A DNA stretch of 6,380 bases, taken from an uncultured bacterium (GTDB lineage Bacteria; Patescibacteriota; Gracilibacteria; BD1-5; UBA6164). Shown piece by piece: positions 1 through 6,380 of the stretch. How positions within the stretch are numbered: position 1 is the first letter of the stretch; every line of letters begins with the position of its first letter. Below the pieces are notes generated by a model, which was not told the origin of the DNA, searched no databases, and was given only the letters and a program-made list of their open reading frames with translations. The translations under genes were made by a program, and so were the position numbers. The DNA lies in contig CAMZKR010000134.1 in assembly GCA_947311335.1 (NCBI GenBank), forward strand, positions 1 to 6,380, read 5' to 3'.

Positions 1-835
1 ATAATAATATGTTTTCTAAATTTATTGATAAAGTTGATTTAATTAACATAGAATCAAATCATCAGATGTCATTAGAAATTATTTTTTTATTATTTTTTAT
101 ATATATTTTAAAATTATTTATAATATAATTTATATTAGTAAAAAACTGCTTTTCATTAAAAAATCAAATATTAAATAAATTTCAATATTTAGAATAAGAT
201 AAAACATATCTTTCAATAAAATTTGAATAAAAATTATTTAAATATATTTTAAAATTGTTTTTATTAATTTTATTTAAAATATTTGAGAAATTATGCTTAT
301 CTTCAAAATAATCTCAATAAAAAAATAAAATGATTTCTTCTTGATTTATTTTATATTTCAATAAATCTTTGTTGTCTTTTATAATAAAATCTAATTTCAA
401 TTCACTTCTTATTTTATTTAATCATTCAATATTATTAGTATAAATATTATTAGAATTTTTTAATAAATGTATATCTTTTTGAGAAAAATTTCAAATATCT
501 CAAATATTTCACAATATATAACAATATTTTTTTTTTAAATCAAAAAATCACTTATTTCATAATAATATAAAAATTGGCTTTTCTATATTATTTTTTAAAA
601 TACCTAATAATTTATTAAAAAGTAATTCTATTTTTTTATCTTTTATCAATTTTTCATTATTTGGTATAAATATTTTATTTTCTCAATATAATATTTTTAT
701 AGATAATTTAATATTATTATAAAAAAAAATAAAGATGTATTTTTCTTTTATAATAATATCCACTTTTTGTTTTAAAAAAGTAGTGTAATATTTTTCTATA
801 AAAATAGATATATCTTTAAATTTTATTTTGGTCAT
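1..835 (-). CDS. Unrecognised protein, truncated by the window edge
   Basis: An open frame of 278 complete codons from an ATG at 835 that continues past the left edge of the window, so its C-terminus is missing. It follows the TPR gene by 17 bp in the same direction, and in-frame TAA codons two and four codons upstream fix the start. I do not recognise the family. The protein is very rich in Lys, Ile, Asn and Phe, as expected from the base composition. It shows alternating hydrophobic strands and charged helices (for example FIFFYN near 35-40, PIFILLGNKGFF at 87-98, ILFFYGDYFED at 169-179) and a Gly-containing stretch NDIGGFDSMLIKS (255-267), suggesting a soluble alpha/beta fold rather than a membrane protein. 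Cys105 is the only cysteine, so it is unlikely to bind its own Fe-S cluster. TGA is used throughout for glycine, as in its neighbours. A role in the same pathway is inferred from position only. Confidence 0.75.
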
Positions 836-852
836 TTTTTATTTTTATAAAA

Positions 853-1323
853 CTATTTCAACTCTTCTATTAACTTTTTTATTTTTTCTTCAAAATTTTT
901 ATTTATATTTTGATTTTTATCTTCTTCTTCAAAATTTTGAGAAATTTCTCATAAAAATCTAATTAAATTAGTATCTTTTGGATTAATTTTCTTAGCTTTA
1001 TTTAAAATTTCTTCAGATTTTTTAGTGTCTCATAAATTATGATAGACTACTCATAAATTAAATAATACATTGAAATCTTTTCAATCTGTTAATTTATATC
1101 ATTCATTATAATATCCTAAAGATTTTTTAAAATCTCTTTTTTTCATATATATTTCTCACAACCCCAGTAAACAACTAATATAATTATTAAAAAGGTTTGA
1201 TTCTTTTTCTAATTCATCTTTTTCTATAAAATTGTAAATTTCTTCAAACAATTCTAATGAATTGTCTATTTTCTCACTATGAATTAAAGTATAAGCTTTT
1301 TTTATTTTCTCTCATATTTTCAT
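853..1323 (-). CDS. Small tetratricopeptide repeat (TPR) protein
   Basis: A 156-residue, probably soluble, all-helical protein. Two clear TPR units are visible: about 50-82, with LGLGEIYMKKRDFKKSLGYY, and about 84-117, with LFNLGVVYHNLGDTKKSEEI followed by A.KINP. A weaker unit covers roughly 8-40. The conserved small and aromatic positions of the TPR consensus (Gly/Ala-8, Tyr-11, Gly-15, Ala/Ser-20, Pro-32) are largely met, several only if TGA is Gly. The tail (about 130-156) is Lys/Glu-rich and may form a coiled coil. TPR proteins mediate protein-protein contacts, so an assembly or scaffold role for the neighbouring metalloenzymes is possible, but this is inference from operon position only. 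The 15 bp after the radical SAM gene are in frame with its TAA stop, so the ATG is the first available start. The stop is TAG. No signal peptide or membrane segment is seen. Confidence 0.85.
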
Positions 1324-1338
1324 AATAATATAATTAAT

Positions 1339-2259
1339 TTAAAAAATAATTGGTTTTATATAATCTTCTCAAAAAAAAGATATATATTTTTCTGTAAATC
1401 AAGGACAATTGTAATTATAAACACACTTTTTACAAGATTTCTTTTTATAAAAACCAGTTTCAAAATCATACTTTGATTTTCTTCTATCTAAATCATAATA
1501 AAAATGTAAGTTATGAAATTTCTTATTTATAATGCATCTTCAAATATTATAAAATTTAAAATTTAATTTTAAATTATTGTTACTAATATTTTGTAATTGA
1601 TAATAATTTTCTAACATTTCTGACATTTTTTCTCAAGCTAATTTTGGATTAACCATATATTGTTTATGAAAACTATTTTTTCATTCTCAATTTATTGGAA
1701 TATACATTATTATATTTAATAATTTAATATTTAATTTTAATAATAAAAATATTATTCATTCTAATTGATTTACATTATCTTTTATTAAAACAAAATTGTT
1801 AGAAATATTTATTCATAATTTATTACAATTCAAAACTCATTTCAAAGTTTTTTGAAATATTCATTTTACTCACATTATATTATCAGATATTTTTTCTTCA
1901 AATGCATGAATAGAAAAATTAATTTCTTTAATTCAATATTTTTTTATTTTCTTTACAAATTGAAAATCCGCTAATTTAATTCAATTTGTTTGAAATGTTT
2001 GTTTAATTCATAATTTTTGTCAAAATTCTAGTATTTTAAATATTTCTGTATGCATAGAAAAATCTCATCATTCATAAATAATACACGTGGCTCACTCTCA
2101 TATTTTTAACTCAATATCTTTTTTAATTCTATCCAAACCATAAAATTTAAAATAATTTTTTTCTCACACTATTGGAATTTGAGTATTACAAAATCAACAT
2201 TTTGCATTACAAACCATTCCAACAAAAACTCATTGAGTATAATTTTGTTGATTTTCCAT
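1339..2259 (-). CDS. Radical SAM protein with C-terminal auxiliary Fe-S cysteines
   Basis: A 306-residue radical SAM enzyme, a family that cleaves S-adenosylmethionine at a [4Fe-4S] cluster to start radical chemistry. The cluster motif CNAKCGFC supplies Cys17, Cys21 and Cys24 in the canonical CxxxCxxC spacing. Next come a GGE-like element GGDFSMH (64-70), a strand FQTNGI (89-94) and FSIHAF (115-120), all usual elements of the partial TIM barrel. The C-terminus has Cys242 and CKKCVYNYNCPGF with Cys276, Cys279 and Cys285, then KYISFFGEDYIKPI, resembling twitch/SPASM-like domains that bind an auxiliary cluster. It is not an obvious NifB: the core and the C-terminal cysteines differ from what I would expect. 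No cobalamin-binding domain is seen. Two in-frame TAA codons just before the ATG fix the start. It lies 37 bp after the component 1 gene in the same operon, suggesting it makes or modifies a substrate, cofactor or peptide for the reductase (inference). Exact reaction unknown. Confidence 0.92.
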
Positions 2260-2296
2260 ATTTTATTATTTTATTAAACAACTTGTTTGAAATTTA

Positions 2297-3547
2297 CTAA
2301 CCATTAATTATATTTCCCATTCTATTCATAAAAATTAAAGCTCATTTATATCAAAAATATGGTTCATAAGTATAAATATGGTAATCATAAGAAGGAAACC
2401 CAAATTGCATTGTTTTATAATTATTATGTTTTCATCATCAATTAATATGAGAATTTGTTATAAATAAATCTATATCATTCAATCTTCCATTAAATCAAGA
2501 TATAATATCTACTCCATCAATATTTATATTTTTATTATTCTTTAAATGTTTTTCATCTCAATGAATAAAAATTTTATCAATAAGCATTCATAAAGTATTT
2601 GATAGATCAATAAATCCTTTTATTAAATAAGGATCTCAATGAAAAACAATTTTTTTTCATATAAATGTATGAGGAATAGCCCATTTTACAATATCTATTT
2701 TATTATATTGTGTTAGTTCTTTTTTTATAAATTCTTCTGCTTTATCTAATACATTAAAATGCTTAGCGATTATATTAATAAACTCTCAAGTAGCATCTAA
2801 TCAAAAAGGTAAATCTAACTCTAATAAATCAACTCATAATTTCTTTGATATCTTTTTTGCTGCTTTCCTTCAATAAGGTAAAGAAACAATGGTTCAAGCT
2901 TCCTTTACTTTTAATATATCTTCATAATTTTGCCCATCAAGCCAAATAGAAACTACATTTAATCATAAATTCTCTATTATTCTTTTTAATTCATTTATAT
3001 TGGCTATACAATCTCCTTCTCCCCTATCAAATAGATTTCAAATTATTGCAATATTATTTTTTTTAGGATTTCATCAACTTATATCTATATTTTTTGCTAA
3101 TGAAAATAATAAATCTGCATATCAATCTACCCAACAACCCGTCATAGATCTAGATGGGATATTAAATATAGGCTTATCTATAGTTTCATTTACTTCTCTA
3201 ATAACTCAATCATAATCTGTTCAAATAATTTGGTTCATTGGCATAGAACTTGTAAAAATCTGTTTTACAAAATCTTTTTCTGCCATACTTTTTAATGTAG
3301 ATATAAACTTTTTATTTCTATCTCATACTACATTATCAGCATCAGCTATTGTTGCTAATATTTTATGATTTCAATCTACCTTTCTAAGCATTGATGTTAT
3401 ATCATGATTTCATTGAATAAAATCATTTTTAAAGAAAAAACAATCTGGACTATCAGCCCATAAATAAGAATCTTTTATAGCATTAACTCATAATAAAACT
3501 CATACAAGATAAGTTACAGGTGTATTTTTATGATCAAATTCTCACAT
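2297..3547 (-). CDS. Nitrogenase component 1-like subunit, NifD/NifE/BchN type
   Basis: A 416-residue component 1 protein, expected to form a heterodimer or heterotetramer with the preceding subunit and bind the substrate or its cofactor. Family blocks in order: GVNAIKDSYLWADSPDCFFF (20-39), matching the 'HGPxGC' loop with Cys36; IFTSSMPMNQIIGTDYDGVI (97-116), the IGDDI block with its Cys replaced (Pro103/Met102 instead); FDRGEGDC (173-180) starting the second Rossmann domain; VSLPYGRKAAKK (221-232); LPFGLDATGEF (246-256); HGDPYLIKGF (303-312); ITNSHINGGGKH (363-374); and GFPSYDYH...PYFGYKGAL (383-404). The NifD His442 position aligns by eye with Pro385, so a FeMo-co-type ligand is missing. 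It is shorter than NifD (about 490) and close to BchN/NifE. Only Cys36, Cys138 and Cys180 are present. The gap to the upstream gene is 9 bp and in frame with its TAA stop, so ATG (followed by a TGA glycine codon) is the only nearby start. The stop is TAG. The superfamily is very secure, the substrate unknown. Confidence 0.93.
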
Positions 3548-3556
3548 TTTTATTAT

Positions 3557-5455
3557 TTATTTAGTAAAATATTTAGAATAATTCTTATAAAAATTCATTT
3601 CACAAAGATTTTTCAGTTCTTTTATGGTTTTTAAAGATCAACTATATCAAGCATTAAAATTTTTCAAACTAATTTGATTAAGTCATAAATTTATTACTCT
3701 ATTATCAAAGTATAAATCTGAATGAATTAAATCTAAATTACTTTCTTTTAATAGTAAATCAAAATTATCTTTAGCAGAAAAATAATTTATATTAACATTA
3801 TTTTTATCTTCTATATTCTTAAGTATAATTTCTTCTATTTTATCATGATTTCAATCAGATATTTTATAACTATCATCATTTCTATTCATAAAAAATTTGA
3901 AATCATCAAATACAAATAATATTATTTTAAATCACATTTCTTCTAAAAATTGAACAATATTTATATTATTCATATAATCTGTACTAAAAAGTTTTTTAAT
4001 TTCTTGTAATCATAATAATGGTATTCAAATAGAATATTTATTTTGTTTAACTATTCTTACATTTTTATTATACTGTTTTATTATTTTAGTATTTTTATCA
4101 TCTAAATTAATATTTATATCAAAATGATTTCATATACTTTTTAACCAATTATCTGTGTTTTTTATTCAATATGGATACTTAGGACTAATAAATTTTGTTC
4201 ATATTTCTTGAAATGGATATTCAAAAACTTCTTTTTGAAAATTATTAGGTGAAAAAATAAATAATTCAGACTTATACATAAGTTCTAATAATCTAACATC
4301 AATTGTTGGAATAAATGAAGTGTTTATTTTTATTCAATTATTTACTAATATATCTCAAAGATCTTTTTGAAATATATTTTCATGATATCAAAATAAAGAA
4401 ATGCTATTATTAACTTTTTTAATCTTAGTAATATCTATTTTATTGATATATTCTTCTAATAACATTATTTTTTGTTCATATGGAGTTTTTTCAAGTTGTC
4501 ATTGAAATACAAATGGAACTTTTATTTTTTTCTTAGCCCTTTTAAGAACGGAATATATATCATCTCATATTATTCTAGGAACACAACAACAATTAAAACT
4601 AAGCATTTTGATATTATTTTTTTTTATATTTTCAGCAACATAATCTAATGCTCTAGAAAGCTTATCTATTCACTTTCACATTACTATATCATTTTCATCT
4701 AAATCAGTAGAAATTCACATTCATTGTCACTCATTTATTCAATAAATATACTTTTCTTTTTCTTCTTTTGTAAGATAATAATATTTATCAAATCTATGAT
4801 CATAATATCATCCTGGAAAATTAAAGAAATGATATCAAGTTGCTTTATTGTTTGGACTTATTCATTGACATTCTCTTTCTGAATGATGAATAGAAGCTTC
4901 TGATAAACTTAATCTAATACTTTGATCCATATTTCTCATAATTCATTCATGAACCAAAAATCTATATTTTTGAAGAGGATGTCACCAATCTTGAATAATA
5001 GAAAAAGGGGGTCTATTTTGTTTCCAAAATATTTGATAATATTCTTTTTTTGCTTTCAAATCTTTTGTTAAAATTTGTAAAAAGTTATTTAATTTAAAGT
5101 CTATTCATTTTACAATAAAATAAACTAAAAATTTCAAAAAATATTCATTATTTATTTCATAATGAATTCAAGTACAAATATTATTAGTACATAATAAACC
5201 TTTACATTTTTTAATTCAAAAATTATCTTTTAAATTTAGGTGTAATATTTCTCAAGATTTATTTTCTATTAACATTATTAAAAATTCATTTCTATTCCAT
5301 TCTAAAGATTTTATATTAATATATTTAAAAAATTTTGGATATATTCTATCAAATAATTTAATAAAATTTGACTTTGTTTGTAAGGAAGGTTTAAATCTTT
5401 TATCTATAAAATCTTCTGGTTTTATTATTCTATTTTTAATTATAATTTTTTTCAT
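3557..5455 (-). CDS. Nitrogenase component 1-like subunit, NifK/NifN/BchB type, with N-terminal extension
   Basis: A 632-residue protein whose residues from about 155 onward look like a nitrogenase component 1 subunit, the catalytic partner that receives electrons from the Fe protein. The best anchor is CCCVPRIIGDDIYSVLKRA (289-307), matching the CxxxxIGDDI block of NifD/NifK; Cys291 falls on the P-cluster ligand position (NifD Cys154). Cys196 in ERECQGISPNNKATG plausibly matches the first ligand (NifD Cys62). The middle ligand region seems to be NFPGGYYDHRF (212-222), which has no Cys. Further family features are YPYGIKNTDNWL (427-438) and a C-terminal NAGYSGSLKTIKEL (601-614). Residues 1 to about 155 are extra compared with typical subunits (about 430-520 aa) and carry Cys84, Cys89, Cys94 and His98. 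Thirty of 32 glycines are TGA, while Trp uses TGG. An in-frame TAA two codons upstream fixes the ATG start. Its partner gene follows after 9 bp. The superfamily is confident; assignment to the K/N/B side is inference. Confidence 0.88.
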
Positions 5456-5467
5456 AATTTAATAAAA

Positions 5468-6298
5468 TTATAATCAATTAGGTTTTATTTCAAAACTTTT
5501 GAAGAACTCATCAAAATCTTCATCATTCATAGGTTTTGGAAGTTTCTTATTTTGTTTTTTAAGATTTATAATATCATTAACTAATTTATCAAATTTATTT
5601 ATCACTTCTGCTTTTGAATTATATTCTAATACCGTTTTAGCTTTATACTCAGCACATGATATCATTTCGCTTCTTGGTATATATGCGATGACATTTAATC
5701 ATATCTTTTCAACAAATTTATTTATTATATCTTTATTTATAGTATTACTTCTAGCATTTACAATAATTCATCAAATATAAATACCATTTTTATTATATTG
5801 ATTAACAGCCCTACATATATTATTACAAGCATACATACTCATTATTTCTTCTGAAATAACTATAAATATTTTTTCTCAATATCATAACCTTAAAGGTGAA
5901 GCAAATCATCAACATACAACATCTCAAAGTACATCAAACAATATAACATCATAATTTTCATCTAATAATTGAACATCATCAAAAACTTCAAACATTTTTG
6001 AAATTCATCTTCATGCACATCAAGTTCATGGAATAGGTCATCATGCTTCTATACAATCAATTCAATTAAATCATTTAATGGTCAATTCATTTATAGATAC
6101 AAAATCGTCATTTCTTGATAACATTTCCATCATAGTAGAAATTCTTTTTCATCCAGTTATTTTTTTTGTAGAATCTGCTTTTGGATCACATCATACTTGT
6201 AATACACTTTTTCAAAATTTAGAAAAACTTGCCGATATATTACATGATATTGTTGATTTTCAAATTCCTCATTTACCATATATTGCTATTCTTTCCAT
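5468..6298 (-). CDS. NifH-like nitrogenase iron protein homologue (ATP-dependent [4Fe-4S] reductase), code 25
   Basis: A 276-residue protein of the NifH/BchL/CfbC family, a cytoplasmic homodimer that couples MgATP hydrolysis to one-electron transfer from a shared [4Fe-4S] cluster to a component 1 partner. Seen with TGA read as Gly: P-loop GKGGIGKST (residues 8-16), switch I GCDPKADST (36-44), first cluster loop GGPIPGTGCAGRG with Cys94, and second loop/switch II DVLGDVVCGGF with Asp122, Asp126 and Cys129. Cys94 and Cys129 match Cys97 and Cys132 of Azotobacter NifH, and Arg97 matches its Arg100. The family motif IPRS...AE...KTV.EY is at 207-226. The length is close to the usual 270-295, and the protein ends in an acidic tail (about 257-276). 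An in-frame TAA lies directly before the ATG, fixing the start; the stop is TAA. It is the first gene of the operon, 12 bp before the component 1 gene. The family is certain; which subfamily (Nif, Bch/Chl, Cfb, Mar, other) cannot be settled by eye, so no symbol is given. Confidence 0.96.
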
Positions 6299-6380
6299 TT
6301 ATTTTATATTATCAATTAAATTATTTATATATATATATTTACTTAAAATGTCTTTATTATTTTTTTTATAATATATAATA
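6299..6380 (-). promoter_or_regulatory. AT-only leader upstream of the operon (putative promoter region)
   Basis: This non-coding stretch precedes the first gene of the operon and is almost pure A+T. It includes a 13-base alternating TA run at 6326-6338 and several TATAAA/TAATAT-like hexamers within 25 bases of the start codon. It is the only place in the window where an operon promoter is expected, but in such composition -10-like hexamers occur by chance and no convincing -35 partner, operator or Shine-Dalgarno site can be singled out. The upstream gene, if any, lies outside the window, so the operon could also begin further right. Confidence 0.3.

Larger units (their letters stand above)
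1..6298 (-). other. Six-gene co-directional operon: nitrogenase-like reductase plus radical SAM accessory genes
   Basis: Six genes on one strand are separated by 12, 9, 37, 15 and 17 bp, with no room for terminators or internal promoters apart from the 37 bp gap at 2260-2296. Order: Fe protein, component 1 (K/N/B type), component 1 (D/E/N type), radical SAM, TPR, unknown. Two gaps (9 and 15 bp) are multiples of three, so the next ATG is in frame with the preceding stop, compatible with reinitiation. The left end is open and more genes may follow. Confidence 0.8.

Noticed and set aside
2260..2296. The 37 bp gap as a terminator or separate promoter
   Set aside because: No stable hairpin followed by a T-run is visible and it contains only A/T-rich spacer with a few G/C; it looks like ordinary intra-operon spacing.
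3000..3215. Plus-strand ORF of 71 codons starting with ATG
   Set aside because: It lies antisense to the component 1 gene, where the minus-strand code 25 reading gives conserved family motifs; it has no recognisable features and is a chance frame.
5252..5665. Two short minus-strand ORFs of 63 and 67 codons as independent genes
   Set aside because: They are fragments of the NifH-like and component 1 genes created by treating TGA as stop; with TGA as Gly they join into full-length proteins.
5499..5780. Plus-strand ORF of 93 codons with hydrophobic stretches
   Set aside because: It is antisense to the NifH-like gene. The hydrophobicity comes from reading A-rich coding sequence in reverse; no start context or family match.
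5468..6298. Code 4 (TGA = Trp), as in Mycoplasma
   Set aside because: It would give GKWGIWKST in the P-loop and Trp throughout the cluster loops, destroying invariant glycines. Only Gly fits.
2297..6298. Genuine nitrogenase (nifHDK)
   Set aside because: The FeMo-co ligand positions and most P-cluster cysteines are missing in the component 1 proteins and no cofactor assembly genes are present.
6326..6338. Alternating TA run as a repeat or origin element
   Set aside because: It is only 13 bases in an almost pure A/T spacer and is expected by composition.
6078..6371. Plus-strand ORF of 97 codons resembling a small membrane protein
   Set aside because: It overlaps the P-loop and cluster regions of the NifH-like gene on the other strand, which are beyond doubt; its Leu/Ile/Phe content reflects base composition.

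Overview
The window is extremely AT-rich (by eye near 80% A+T) and looks almost gene-less under the standard code. Read on the minus strand with UGA as glycine (translation table 25), it resolves into six long, tightly packed genes that fill nearly all of it. The decisive check is the first gene. Its P-loop reads GKGGIGKST, and its Fe-S loops read GGPIPGTGCAGRG and DVLGDVVCGGF only if TGA is Gly; 22 of its 26 glycines are TGA. Code 25 is known from Absconditabacteria (SR1) and Gracilibacteria (BD1-5), so the source is most likely a member of one of these Patescibacteria/CPR lineages. Arginine is written only as AGA/AGG, and stops are only TAA/TAG, which fits.

Layout, in transcription order (right to left): a NifH-like Fe protein (6298-5468); a NifK/NifN/BchB-type nitrogenase component 1-like subunit with an extra N-terminal region (5455-3557); a NifD/NifE/BchN-type component 1-like subunit (3547-2297); a radical SAM protein with a C-terminal auxiliary cysteine cluster (2259-1339); a small TPR protein (1323-853); and an unrecognised protein that runs off the left edge (835-1). 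Gaps are only 9-37 bp, so this is very probably one operon. The 82 bases right of the first start are AT-only spacer that probably hold the promoter, but no motif is distinctive enough to call.

Together the first three genes encode a complete two-component nitrogenase-like reductase: an ATP-dependent [4Fe-4S] electron donor plus a catalytic heterodimer. It is not a nitrogen-fixing enzyme, because the FeMo-cofactor histidine position is not conserved and the cluster cysteines are reduced and unevenly divided between the two subunits. The arrangement recalls the dark-operative protochlorophyllide/chlorophyllide reductases, CfbCD of F430 synthesis, methylthio-alkane reductase and other uncharacterised nitrogenase paralogues. 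The linked radical SAM protein suggests cofactor or substrate modification in the same pathway. The substrate cannot be told from the sequence. An ATP-consuming, oxygen-sensitive metalloenzyme in a presumed reduced, host-dependent, fermentative lineage is the main discovery here.
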